This document shows positions 1-7,840 of a stretch of 64,000 bases of DNA, in pieces (positions within the stretch are counted from its first letter, which is position 1; every line of letters starts with the position of its first letter). The position numbers and the translations under genes were made by a program. The stretch covers positions 1 through 64,000 of the forward strand of contig JALFSI010000040.1 in the NCBI GenBank assembly GCA_022779365.1, read 5' to 3'. Under the pieces are notes generated by a model. The model was not told the origin of the DNA. It did not search any database and saw only the letters and a program-made list of their open reading frames with translations. Origin of the DNA: CAG-170 sp022779365 (GTDB lineage: Bacteria; Bacillota; Clostridia; Oscillospirales; Oscillospiraceae).

Positions 1-208
1 TTTCTGCGGCGGCGTGTACGTCGCAGAAAATACATTGCGCCCTGCAAGTGTGGAATTTGTGCGCTCGCAGCGCACAAATTATGCGCGCGGCAGGGTGCAA
101 GCCCTCTCAAACGGAAACCCAGCGAAGCGGTTTTCGTTTGAGAGCGTGTCAAAAACACTTTTTTGACACGCTCAGTCGCCCGGAATGCAGACGCATTCCG
201 GGCGATTT
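1..208. other. hairpin-rich intergenic stretch
   Basis: No gene is seen. The stretch holds successive inverted repeats: arms at 54-64/70-80, 104-119/129-144 (one mismatch), 142-150/165-173 and 177-188/193-204, the last followed by a T-rich run. The 142-173 hairpin is a 32-nt element repeated almost exactly at 45861-45890. The last two hairpins together look like a terminator for a gene beyond the left edge. Confidence 0.5.
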
Positions 209-217
209 TCACATGCC

Positions 218-246
218 TTGACAGGGGAATAAGGCGGGAGTATACT
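218..246 (+). promoter_or_regulatory. sigma-A promoter of the SdpI-like gene
   Basis: TTGACA at 218-223 and TATACT at 241-246 with a 17-bp spacer, 25 bases before the start codon at 272. This is a near-consensus housekeeping promoter. Confidence 0.75.
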
Positions 247-271
247 GTGCGGAAAGAGGGGAGATGTTCCG

Positions 272-655
272 ATGGGCTACTGGATATTCATGCTCGTGAT
301 GGTGCTGCTGATGCCGCTGGTGATGCTGTTTACGGGGCGGGCGTTTTCCAAAAACGCGCCGAAGAAAATCAACCCGGTCTATGGCTACCGCACGGCGATG
401 TCCATGAAAAATCAGGACACATGGCAGTTTGCGCATCGCTATTTCGGCAGGCTCTGGTATCGCTGCGGACTGGTGCTCACGCCGGTCACGGCTGCGGTCA
501 TGTGCCTCGCACTCGGAAAAGGGGAGAGCGCGGTGAGCTGGCTCGGCAGCGCGCTGTGCGTCGTGCAGCTCGTAGTGCTCCTTGCCTCCATCGCGCCGAC
601 AGAGCGGGCGCTGCGGCGCACCTTCGACAAGGACGGCAACCGCCGGGAAGCATAA
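272..655 (+). CDS. SdpI/YhfL family membrane protein
   Basis: A 127-aa protein with about three hydrophobic helices (near residues 3-21, 66-85 and 92-108). The family-typical soluble stretch after the first helix carries NPVYGYRT at residues 34-41, followed by a Trp/Arg-rich segment. In Bacillus subtilis SdpI confers immunity to the SDP toxin and acts as a signal receptor; most relatives are uncharacterised, and no sdpC-like toxin is visible here. The start follows a GAGGGGAG ribosome site and its own promoter at 218-246. It is monocistronic, ending in a shared terminator facing the EamA gene. Confidence 0.75.
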   Translation: MGYWIFMLVMVLLMPLVMLFTGRAFSKNAPKKINPVYGYRTAMSMKNQDTWQFAHRYFGRLWYRCGLVLTPVTAAVMCLALGKGESAVSWLGSALCVVQLVVLLASIAPTERALRRTFDKDGNRREA

Positions 656-694
656 AAGAACCCGCCGCCACAGAACGTGGCGGCGGGTTCTTTT
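654..694. terminator. bidirectional terminator
   Basis: Arms 658-671 and 677-690, GC-rich, flanked by A- and T-runs on both sides. It can end the SdpI-like transcript (+) and the EamA transcript (-). Confidence 0.8.
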
Positions 695-1589
695 ATGCAG
701 TTTGTTTTGCCTTGCCGGGGAGCTGGGCGAGGATGATGGCGGCGAACATCAGCGCGCAGCCGAGCAGCTCGCGCGGGGCGAGCGTCTGGTGCAAAATCAG
801 CCAGCCGCCAAGCGCGGCAAAGACCGACTCGAGGCTCATCAGCAGCGACGCGAGCGTCGGCTCGGTGTAGCGCTGCCCCAAAATTTGCAGCGTGTACGCA
901 ACGCCGCCGGACAAAATGCCCGCGTAGCAGATGGGCAGCCAGCAGGAGAGGATCGCACTCCACGACGGCGTTTCGAAGATCAGCATCCCGATCGCGCCGA
1001 TCACGCAGCAGGTGTACGACTGGATGCAGGCGAGCAGGATGCCGTCCATGCACGCGCCGATGTGGTCGATATACAAAATCTGCGCCATAAAGAAGAACGC
1101 AGACACGAGCGTGAGCAGGTCGCCGGCGTTGACGTTCATCGTGCCGTGCATACACAAAAAATACAGTCCCGCGACGGCGATGACGACGCTTGCCCAGACG
1201 CGCCCGCCGACCTTTTTGCTGAGGAAAATACCCGCCAGCGGCACGAGGACGATGTAGAGCGTGGTGATAAAGCCGGACTTGCCGACGGAGGTATACAGAA
1301 GCCCGAACTGCTGGAACGTGCTGGCGGCGCACAGCAGCAGCCCGCAGAGAAAGCCGCGCAGCAGCACGCCGCCGCGACTGAGACCGCTCTGTTCGCGCAG
1401 CGCCGCCTGACGCTTGCGTCCGGCGAGGGCGAACGGCAGCAGAGCCGTTCCGGCGAGGAAAAAGCGCGTCGCCTGCATGGTGAACGGACCGATGCGGCTG
1501 ACGCCCTCCTTTTGCGCTACGAATGCGATGCCCCAGATCATTGCCGTGAGCAGGAGCAGAAGACTACCTTTGAGTTGTTGCTGTTTCAT
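693..1589 (-). CDS. EamA/DMT-superfamily permease
   Basis: A 298-aa very hydrophobic protein of about ten helices arranged as two EamA repeats, the usual length for drug/metabolite transporters of the RhaT/YdcZ kind. The N-terminal repeat opens with an MIWGIAFV-type helix; the second repeat ends in the positive tail PGKAKQTA. These proteins move small metabolites or amino acids across the cytoplasmic membrane; the substrate cannot be read from sequence. The start follows GAGGTCACAGT. The 151-bp repeat at 1615-1765 sits just upstream, so its end may contribute promoter sequence. Confidence 0.85.
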   Translation of the reverse strand: MKQQQLKGSLLLLLTAMIWGIAFVAQKEGVSRIGPFTMQATRFFLAGTALLPFALAGRKRQAALREQSGLSRGGVLLRGFLCGLLLCAASTFQQFGLLYTSVGKSGFITTLYIVLVPLAGIFLSKKVGGRVWASVVIAVAGLYFLCMHGTMNVNAGDLLTLVSAFFFMAQILYIDHIGACMDGILLACIQSYTCCVIGAIGMLIFETPSWSAILSCWLPICYAGILSGGVAYTLQILGQRYTEPTLASLLMSLESVFAALGGWLILHQTLAPRELLGCALMFAAIILAQLPGKAKQTA

Positions 1590-1614
1590 ACTGTGACCTC
1601 GATTTTTATTGCTG

Positions 1615-1765
1615 ATACTGATTCTTGATTAAAATATTGAATCAAGAATCCCGTGTGCTACGCACACTCGCATCGTGCGAATGCACGCTGCGCCGTCTCA
1701 TGCAGAATCTGACGCGCCGTTGGCGCTATAAAAAGCTCTTCAAGCTTTTTAACAGATTCTAGTAT
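1615..1765 (-). repeat. MITE-like 151-bp repeat, copy A (diverged)
   Basis: Same length and layout as the copies at 13669-13819 and 24478-24628. The ends read ATACTGATTCTTGATTAAAA and, inverted, ATACTAGAATCTG. Inside are the same series of short hairpins, but the sequence has drifted considerably. It has no coding capacity. No target duplication is evident. Confidence 0.6.
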
Positions 1766-1837
1766 GAGCACTACGGTAACACGCCGCGCGGCGTTTGTCA
1801 ATCCACGGTTTGCGCTATGCGGCAGACACGCGTGCGG

Positions 1838-1873
1838 AGAAAAAAACGGGCGGCAGGGTTTGCCTGCCGCCCA
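1838..1873 (-). terminator. terminator of the DUF4430/SLH gene
   Basis: On the minus strand a GGGCGGCAGG hairpin with a four-base loop is followed by seven T residues, directly after the stop codon of the large surface-protein gene. Confidence 0.8.
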
Positions 1874-1891
1874 CGATCTCTACGGGAGTGC

Positions 1892-4800
1892 TTATTTTTT
1901 GAGGAGCTTTGCAAAGCTCATCAGGAGCTGGGCGATCTCGGCGCGGGTGGCGCCGGATTGCGGGGCAAGCGCGGAGGCGCTGCGCCCGGAGATGAGACCG
2001 GCGCTCACTGCCCAGCGCATGGCAGCTTGTGCCCACGGACTGACCGACTGCGCATCGGCGTAGCCGGACAGATCCTCAGCGGCGCTGACATCCAGACCGC
2101 AGTGCTGCGCGTAGCGGTAGAGTATGACGGCAAGCTGTTCGCGGGTGATACCGACGTTCGGGGCGAAGCGGGAAGCGCCCACGCCGTCCACGATGCCGTT
2201 TTCAGCCGCCCAGGCGACGGCATCCACATACCACGCGCCGCGGGTCAGATCGGCAAAGCCGTGCGCAGCATCTGCGTCGGGGCTGCCTGCCAGACGGTAC
2301 AGGACCGTGACGAGCATGGCGCGCGTGGCGGGCGCGTTCGGCGAGAACGTATCGGCAGCCGTGCCGTTCATGATGCCGTTTTCGGTGACGTACTCGACGG
2401 CATCCGCGAACCAGTGCGCGGAGCGCACGTCGTCAAAGCGCGAGCTCACGCTCTCCTTGGCGGCGGCGGAGCTGCTGTCCTTGCGGACGGAGGGCTTGCC
2501 GGCATTGCCGGAGGGCTTCGCCGTGCCGCCGGTGCTGCCGCCGGTGGCGGGGAGGGTGACATCGAATGTCTGCGTCTCGAACGCTTCGTTCTCGAACACT
2601 GCCGTCCAGCGACCAAGACCAGCAGTGCCGGAGGTCGGCTCGGTCACGACCGCGTAGGTCGCGTTGGCGGTCTCGGAGTCCTCGCCGCCGTCGTTTGCCG
2701 TACAATTGCGCACTGCGGTGCAGGTGGTGTGGCGCTCGTTCCAGGTGTAGGTCACATCGCCCCAGGTATGACCCGTGGCGGGGATGACCTCGGTGACCTG
2801 CATCCCGCACCAGGTGACGGCGCAGGTATACGTCCGAGAGCCGGCTTCTTCATGGGTGGCTTCCTTTGTAACGGTCACCGCATTGCTGCCGGGCGTATGA
2901 TGACCGTCATCCGTCAGGCAGTCCACATAGTAAAAACGCAGAACGGCGTCGCCGGTTTGCAGGATGTACTGGTCGAGCGCCGCGCTCCAGCCGGGGCTGA
3001 GTTCGGGCTGCTTGCCGTCAATTGTGTACATCCAGCCGGAGCACGGACCGTGCGCCGCGGCGCCCGCGGTCAGGGTCTTGCCGCTTTTATCGGTGACGGA
3101 GGTGATGTAGCTGGGCGCGCCGGTGTAGGCATATCCGCGCTCCTCCAGCACGGCGAGCAGCGCGTCCGCCGCCGTTTTGTAGGCGTTGCTGTCGCAGGTG
3201 AAGCTGCCGGTCAGGTCAGTGAAGCTCTGGTCAAATTCGCTGCCCTCCACCTTGACCGTGAGGGTGATCTTTTCTACGTTCGGGTCGGCGATGCCCTTTT
3301 CGCCGGTGACGGTGACCACGGTGGAGATGGGCTGCTTATAGAACTTGGCAAATTTCCAGCCGTCTGCCGTATCCTTGAGCTTCTCGTAGTATTTGCCGTA
3401 GACGGCGTGGGTCAGCACGCTGTCGATCTTGACGGGCGTGTTATACTCGGGCTGCGTGACGCGCAGCGTCTCCGACGCGATGACCGAGGGGATGCTGGAG
3501 CGGAAGGCACGGTATTTTTCGGTCAGCTCCCAGCCGTCAATGCTGTCCGCCTTGACGCCGACGCCCTTGGAATCTTCAATTTTGCGGATGAACTTGCAGC
3601 CGTCGCCGTCCGGGACGATCTCGATGAACGATTTCAGGTCGCTGGTAACGTTCTGCTTGTCGGTGTTCGCCTGACGAATGCCCTCCCAGTACACGCCCTC
3701 GGTGCAGACCTTGCTCATAAAGGCTGCCGCGTCGTCAAGCTCCTTCTGCGTGAGCGCCTTGACGGTCAGGGTGATGTCCTTGCTGGCGAGCACGGGCATA
3801 TTGGCATAGTCCGTGCCCTCGCCGGTCGGGCGGTCGAGGATCTTGACGGTGACGGTCACGGTCGCATCCGGCTGACCGGGCAGCGGGCGGTAGACCATCG
3901 CGCGCGCGGCGTTGACGTCCAGATCTTCGATCACGTTCTGATCGCTGCTGGTGATATAGACAGGGGTGTATTTGCCGTCAAAGTCCTCGTAGCCGGCGGT
4001 CGCCCGGATGTCGCTGGTGGTGGGGAACTGGATGTCGCCGGCGACGGCGGTCTTGTCGATCGCGGCATCCGTTGCCGGGTCGGTGAGTGCGCCGGACGCG
4101 CCAAAGACCTTGTCCAGCAGTGTCTGATAGTTGACCGCCGGGGTCTGCTGGCTGCCCTTGACGTTTACCGTGTAAACGGAGTTCACTTTCAAATCTTCGC
4201 GGCCGTTGTAGGTGAGCGTCAGAGTGAGCGTCACGGTCGTGTCCTTTTCAGGCAGCCTTACGCTGACCTTGTAGGGGGCAAACAGCTTGGAATTATCCTT
4301 TGCGATGGAGATCACATCGGTAGGGCTGGAACCCCAACCCGCGGTCGCCCACAGCTCCAGATCATCCGACTTGTTATAGTCCACCTTGGACGCGTCCACA
4401 CCGGTCTTCAGCACATACTGCGGCAGGCTGGTCAGATCGTCCGCGGTCTCCACGGTCTCGGGGACGGTGACGCGGGCAGCAACGGTGTTCAGCGCAGCCA
4501 TCGCCTTGGTCTCGTCCAGCGGGAGGCTGAACAGACACCCGGTCGATTCCTTGGAATAGTCCGCCTTGCCGTCATTGTAGGTCAGCACGACCGTCGGGCG
4601 GACAGAACCGGCAGCAGCCGGGGTAGAGCCGTTTTCGTTCCACTTATACTGGAGCGTGCCGTCGGCGGCGATGCCAACATAGTTATAGCTGCTGTATTCC
4701 GCCTGCTTCATCGCGACCGTCACGCCCGTGATGCCTGCGGCGGTCAGCTTGGCGCGGATCATGGTCAGCGCGTTCGTATCCGTGCCCCAGGTGCAGTTAT

Positions 4801-5218
4801 AGGTGCCGCTGATGGCCGTCTCGGCAGCAGTGAGCTTGGCGTCGGCTGCCTTTTCCTCGGGGGACTTGGCTTTTTCCCAGATGGCGTAGAGGTTGACGGT
4901 TGGACCGTATTCGCTCTCTCCCTCCCAGTCGGTTTCATTCGTAAAGGAAGCGCCGTCCTTAAAAAGGACACTCGTCCCGGCGGCGTCAGTCGTCCAGCCC
5001 GCGCAATCGTAGCCCTCGCGCTTCAGCGTACAGGTGCTGAGTTTGAGCGGGACATCAAATTTGCCCCACTGATCCTCCATCGTGCCGGTGACGCCAGTAT
5101 CGGAAGGTTTTGCTTGGAACTGGATTTTGTAATCGCCGGGGTCAGCCGCCAATGCGGCGGGCATGAGTCCCAGCACAAGCACCACTGCCAGCAGCAGGGA
5201 CACGATTCGTTTTTTCAT
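1892..5218 (-). CDS. S-layer-anchored surface protein with DUF4430 (transcobalamin-like) domain
   Basis: A 1108-aa secreted protein. The signal peptide covers residues 1-24 (MKKR then a hydrophobic core ending in ALA). Residues about 55-118 resemble a Listeria-Bacteroides (Flg_new) repeat, with the GWTTDAAG and LYAIWEK hallmarks. Two Ig-like stretches follow at about 240-380 and 400-520. A DUF4430 domain lies near 668-763, with GPCSGWMYTIDGKQP and a tail ending in FYYVDC. Three SLH domains (about 926-1108) tether it to the cell wall. DUF4430 is related to the C-terminal domain of transcobalamin, and the leader RNA is a cobalamin riboswitch, so capture of corrinoids at the surface is the best inference. 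The start is the Met after GGAAGAAAGGAAA; a longer in-frame start at 5311 lacks a ribosome site. Confidence 0.85.
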   Translation of the reverse strand: MKKRIVSLLLAVVLVLGLMPAALAADPGDYKIQFQAKPSDTGVTGTMEDQWGKFDVPLKLSTCTLKREGYDCAGWTTDAAGTSVLFKDGASFTNETDWEGESEYGPTVNLYAIWEKAKSPEEKAADAKLTAAETAISGTYNCTWGTDTNALTMIRAKLTAAGITGVTVAMKQAEYSSYNYVGIAADGTLQYKWNENGSTPAAAGSVRPTVVLTYNDGKADYSKESTGCLFSLPLDETKAMAALNTVAARVTVPETVETADDLTSLPQYVLKTGVDASKVDYNKSDDLELWATAGWGSSPTDVISIAKDNSKLFAPYKVSVRLPEKDTTVTLTLTLTYNGREDLKVNSVYTVNVKGSQQTPAVNYQTLLDKVFGASGALTDPATDAAIDKTAVAGDIQFPTTSDIRATAGYEDFDGKYTPVYITSSDQNVIEDLDVNAARAMVYRPLPGQPDATVTVTVKILDRPTGEGTDYANMPVLASKDITLTVKALTQKELDDAAAFMSKVCTEGVYWEGIRQANTDKQNVTSDLKSFIEIVPDGDGCKFIRKIEDSKGVGVKADSIDGWELTEKYRAFRSSIPSVIASETLRVTQPEYNTPVKIDSVLTHAVYGKYYEKLKDTADGWKFAKFYKQPISTVVTVTGEKGIADPNVEKITLTVKVEGSEFDQSFTDLTGSFTCDSNAYKTAADALLAVLEERGYAYTGAPSYITSVTDKSGKTLTAGAAAHGPCSGWMYTIDGKQPELSPGWSAALDQYILQTGDAVLRFYYVDCLTDDGHHTPGSNAVTVTKEATHEEAGSRTYTCAVTWCGMQVTEVIPATGHTWGDVTYTWNERHTTCTAVRNCTANDGGEDSETANATYAVVTEPTSGTAGLGRWTAVFENEAFETQTFDVTLPATGGSTGGTAKPSGNAGKPSVRKDSSSAAAKESVSSRFDDVRSAHWFADAVEYVTENGIMNGTAADTFSPNAPATRAMLVTVLYRLAGSPDADAAHGFADLTRGAWYVDAVAWAAENGIVDGVGASRFAPNVGITREQLAVILYRYAQHCGLDVSAAEDLSGYADAQSVSPWAQAAMRWAVSAGLISGRSASALAPQSGATRAEIAQLLMSFAKLLKK

Positions 5219-5342
5219 GTCGATTTTCCTTTCTTCCTTGTTAAAATAGTATATATCAAGCCCCCGGAGGGGCAGAAAGCACCCATCCTCGTGTTTTTCC
5301 ACGGAGGACATCTTCTTTCAGCGCCTGTCGCCGCGCGGGCGC

Positions 5343-5376
5343 AAAAAAACCGCGCGGGCATACCGACCCCGCGCGG
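5343..5376 (-). terminator. riboswitch expression-platform terminator
   Basis: On the minus strand the arms CCGCGCGGG and CCCGCGCGG (plus-strand 5368-5376 and 5350-5358) are followed by TTTTTTT. It lies between the cobalamin aptamer and the start codon at 5218, where a ligand-dependent transcription terminator is expected. Confidence 0.8.
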
Positions 5377-5424
5377 AAAAAGACGCAGAAATTGCGTAGC
5401 TTCGGCTGCGGTGACGGCACAGGC

Positions 5425-5545
5425 ACAGGGCAGCCCTCAGCGTATCTGACTTATCCCCGCGCGGGTGCTTGCCTTTGCGCGGGGCTTCACAGTGACCGGC
5501 TCGCGGGGACTTGCACCCCATTCCGCCTGCGGATAACTCCGCACG
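5425..5545 (-). promoter_or_regulatory. cobalamin riboswitch
   Basis: Read on the minus strand, the leader carries the conserved cobalamin-aptamer pieces in order: GGTGCAAGTCC (5507-5517), GGTCACTGTGA (5487-5497), a GC-rich peripheral hairpin, and the B12-box-like AAGTCAGATAC (5442-5452). A promoter lies upstream (5595-5622) and an intrinsic terminator downstream (5343-5376), before the DUF4430/SLH gene. The simple model is an OFF switch: bound corrinoid lets the terminator form. Aptamer edges are approximate. Confidence 0.85.
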
Positions 5546-5594
5546 TTCTGCCCAAAAAATATGTAGTTGTTCCGCCTCAAACGGACACATCCAT

Positions 5595-5622
5595 ACTATA
5601 ACAGATATTTTAAAAAAAGCAA
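5595..5622 (-). promoter_or_regulatory. promoter of the riboswitch leader
   Basis: On the minus strand TTGCTT (5617-5622) and TATAGT (5595-5600) with a 16-bp spacer, about 50 bases before the aptamer. Confidence 0.55.
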
Positions 5623-5671
5623 CCGGGTTTTTGCGCTTTTGGACGAATCGTCCCGCTTTTTGCGGCGCCAG

Positions 5672-5700
5672 TTGTCAGAGCGCGAAAAGTATGCTATACT
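5672..5700 (+). promoter_or_regulatory. sigma-A promoter of the 93-aa gene and flavoprotein
   Basis: TTGTCA (5672-5677) and TATACT (5695-5700) separated by 17 bp, 27 bases before the start at 5728. Confidence 0.7.
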
Positions 5701-5727
5701 ATCGGCGCAAAAAGGAGGGGATCGCCC

Positions 5728-6009
5728 ATGCAGGCGCTGTTTTTGCCGGTGCTGCACAGCTTTGAAAACAACAATATTTTCACCGGAAGCTTCGGGGCGC
5801 TGCGCTTTCGCGTTGTCCCCGCCATCACCATGAAAACGCCCAAGGAAGTCGATTTTGACGCCAGCAGCATGACCGCCGAGGTCTGGCACGGTGCATTCTG
5901 CTACAAAAAAAGCACCATGGAGGACGAAAAGACCTTCCCCCTCAGCCACGAGGGGCTGGAGGCTATGCGCACCTGGCTTTTGGAACACAGCAAGGAGGAT
6001 ACCGAATGA
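5728..6009 (+). CDS. conserved hypothetical protein, 93 aa
   Basis: A small soluble protein with a start supported by AAGGAGG and its own promoter. I recognise no domain. The sequence has an N-terminal beta-rich half and an acidic C-terminal helix (about residues 66-93). Its stop overlaps the next start by 4 bp (ATGA), so it is translationally coupled to the FAD-dependent oxidoreductase and may be a partner or regulator of it. Codon use resembles its neighbours. Confidence 0.7.
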   Translation: MQALFLPVLHSFENNNIFTGSFGALRFRVVPAITMKTPKEVDFDASSMTAEVWHGAFCYKKSTMEDEKTFPLSHEGLEAMRTWLLEHSKEDTE

Positions 6010-7376
6010 AGTATGATGTACTCGTTATCGGCGCAGGTCCGGGCGGCATTTTTACCGCCTATGAGCTCAGCCACAAAGCCCCAAGCCTGAAGATCGCCGT
6101 GCTGGAATGCGGCGGCGAGCTGAGTGAGCGCCGCTGCCCCATTGACGGCAATCAGGTCAAAAGCTGCATCCACTGCAAGACCTGCGCCATTATGAACGGC
6201 TTTGGCGGCGCAGGCGCGTTTTCGGACGGCAAATATAACATCACAAATGAATTTGGCGGCACGCTGTACCGCTATATCGGAAAGCAGCGCGCGCTGGAGC
6301 TGATGCACTATGTGGACGACATCAACGTCGCCTACGGCGGCGGCAAGACAAAGCTCTACTCCACCGCCGACACCGCCTTTAAGACCGAGTGCCTGCGGAA
6401 TAATCTCCACCTGCTCGACGCGTCGGTGCGGCATCTGGGCACCGACATCAACTTTGAGGTGCTGGGGAATCTGTACCGCGAGCTGAAGGACCGTGTGGAC
6501 TTCCACTTCCATACGCCGGTCGAGCGCGTTACGAAAATCGACGGCGGCTACGAGGTGCTCACGCCCAAGGGGACGTTTTCCGGCACGCAGTGCGTCATCT
6601 CCGTCGGGCGCAGCGGCAGCAAGTGGATGGAGTCCGTCTGCAATGAGCTGAAGATCCCCACGCTCTCCAACCGCGTGGACATCGGCGTGCGCGTGGAGCT
6701 GCCGGCGGAGGTGTTCCAGCACATCACCGACGAGCTGTATGAGAGCAAGATCGTCTACAAAACCGAAAAATATCAGGACCTCGTGCGCACGTTCTGCATG
6801 AACCCCAAGGGCGCGGTCGTGAATGAGAACACGAACGGCATCGTCACCGTGAACGGGCACAGCTATGAGGACCCCGCCCGCCAGACGCAGAACACGAACT
6901 TTGCGCTGCTGGTGTCCAAGCATTTTACCGAGCCGTTCAAGGACAGCAACGGCTATGGCGAGTCCATCGCGCGGCTTTCCAATATGCTCGGCGGCGGCGT
7001 GATCGTGCAGCGCTTCGGCGACCTCATCCGCGGGCAGCGCAGCACGCAGAAGCGGCTGGATAAGGCGTTCATCACGCCCACGCTCGCGGCGACGCCGGGC
7101 GACCTGAGCCTGGTCATGCCCAAGCGTATTCTGGACGGCATCATTGAGATGATCTACGCGCTCGACAAGATCGCCCCCGGCACGGCAAACGACGACACGC
7201 TGCTGTACGGCGTGGAGGTCAAGTTCTACAACATGGAGGTCGAGCTGGACGAGCATCTAGAAACGCGCCACAAGGGGCTGTTTGTCATCGGCGACGGCAG
7301 CGGCGTGACCCATTCGCTTTCGCACGCCTCCGCCAGCGGCATTTTCGTCGCGCGGCACATCCTCGGCATCCTGTAA
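6006..7376 (+). CDS. NAD(P)/FAD-dependent oxidoreductase (COG2509-like)
   Basis: A 456-aa flavoprotein. The N-terminal dinucleotide-binding motif GAGPGGIFTAYEL is at residues 8-20, preceded by the beta strand DVLVI. A Cys-rich segment (CPIDGNQVKSCIHCKTC, about residues 39-56) and a GGAGAFSDGKYN motif follow; both are typical of this uncharacterised dehydrogenase family. The C-terminus has the second FAD-contact motif FVIGDGSG and a closing HASASG. The length is normal for the family. The substrate is unknown. It is the second gene of a two-gene operon that ends in the hairpin at 7386-7420. Confidence 0.85.
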   Translation: MKYDVLVIGAGPGGIFTAYELSHKAPSLKIAVLECGGELSERRCPIDGNQVKSCIHCKTCAIMNGFGGAGAFSDGKYNITNEFGGTLYRYIGKQRALELMHYVDDINVAYGGGKTKLYSTADTAFKTECLRNNLHLLDASVRHLGTDINFEVLGNLYRELKDRVDFHFHTPVERVTKIDGGYEVLTPKGTFSGTQCVISVGRSGSKWMESVCNELKIPTLSNRVDIGVRVELPAEVFQHITDELYESKIVYKTEKYQDLVRTFCMNPKGAVVNENTNGIVTVNGHSYEDPARQTQNTNFALLVSKHFTEPFKDSNGYGESIARLSNMLGGGVIVQRFGDLIRGQRSTQKRLDKAFITPTLAATPGDLSLVMPKRILDGIIEMIYALDKIAPGTANDDTLLYGVEVKFYNMEVELDEHLETRHKGLFVIGDGSGVTHSLSHASASGIFVARHILGIL

Positions 7377-7385
7377 ACCGGCAAG

Positions 7386-7420
7386 GTCTGCCGCGCTGTT
7401 CCAGCGCGGCAGAATTTTTG
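7386..7420 (+). terminator. terminator of the oxidoreductase operon
   Basis: CTGCCGCGCTG and CAGCGCGGCAG arms with a short loop, followed by AATTTTTG. Confidence 0.75.
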
Positions 7421-7438
7421 TAAATTTTGAAAAAAGAA

Positions 7439-7467
7439 TTGACGCGGCGCAAAAGATATGCTATCAT
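7439..7467 (+). promoter_or_regulatory. promoter of tRNA-Thr
   Basis: TTGACG (7439-7444) and TATCAT (7462-7467) with a 17-bp spacer, 48 bases before the tRNA. Confidence 0.6.
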
Positions 7468-7515
7468 ACTAAGGCGCGTTTGACCGGCGCGTGCAGCGCA
7501 TCGGCGCTGGCATAA

Positions 7516-7591
7516 GCTAGTGTGGCTCAGTCGGTAGAGCAGCTGATTCGTAATCAGCAGGTCGCCGGTTCAAGTCCGGCCACTAGCTCCA
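7516..7591 (+). tRNA. tRNA-Thr (anticodon CGT)
   Basis: A complete 76-nt cloverleaf. The acceptor stem GCTAGTG pairs with CACTAGC. The D-arm contains TCAGTCGGTAGAGCA, and the anticodon loop TTCGTAA sits on a CTGA.../...TCAG stem. The T-arm GCCGGTTCAAGTCCGGC is standard. Discriminator T and CCA are encoded. It reads ACG codons. Its own promoter lies upstream and a terminator directly downstream. Confidence 0.95.
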
Positions 7592-7593
7592 AA

Positions 7594-7629
7594 AAGAAGG
7601 GCGCGACGAAAGTCGTGCCCTTCTTTTTG
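7594..7629 (+). terminator. terminator after tRNA-Thr
   Basis: AAGAAGGGCGCGAC hairpin with a GAAA loop followed by TTCTTTTTG. Confidence 0.8.
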
Positions 7630-7796
7630 TCGCAGGTAATAAGTAATAGTGAATAGTGAATAAGCAGGCGCGGACGCCGCTCTGTATTTTTTGTTTACTG
7701 CGGCGCAATTTCTGCGCTGCCAGGGACACTCTTCTTTGGTTTCAGCAGCGCAAAATTTACCCCGTTTTTTCTGGAACAGCAGCAGTTCACAGCAAA

Positions 7797-7837
7797 CAGC
7801 CCCAGTCTCTTTCCGTAAAAGGGACCGGGGCTGTTTT
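7797..7837 (-). terminator. terminator of the large SLH adhesin
   Basis: On the minus strand an imperfect CAGCCCC... / ...GGGGCTG hairpin lies just past the stop codon and is followed by TTTGCTG. The opposite side also has a T-run, so it may work in both directions. Confidence 0.55.
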
Positions 7838-7840
7838 TCG

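Noticed and set aside
1817..5449. 1210-aa plus-strand open frame
   Set aside because: Antisense shadow of the DUF4430/SLH gene; composition is Arg/Gly/Val-rich, with no domain and no ribosome site.
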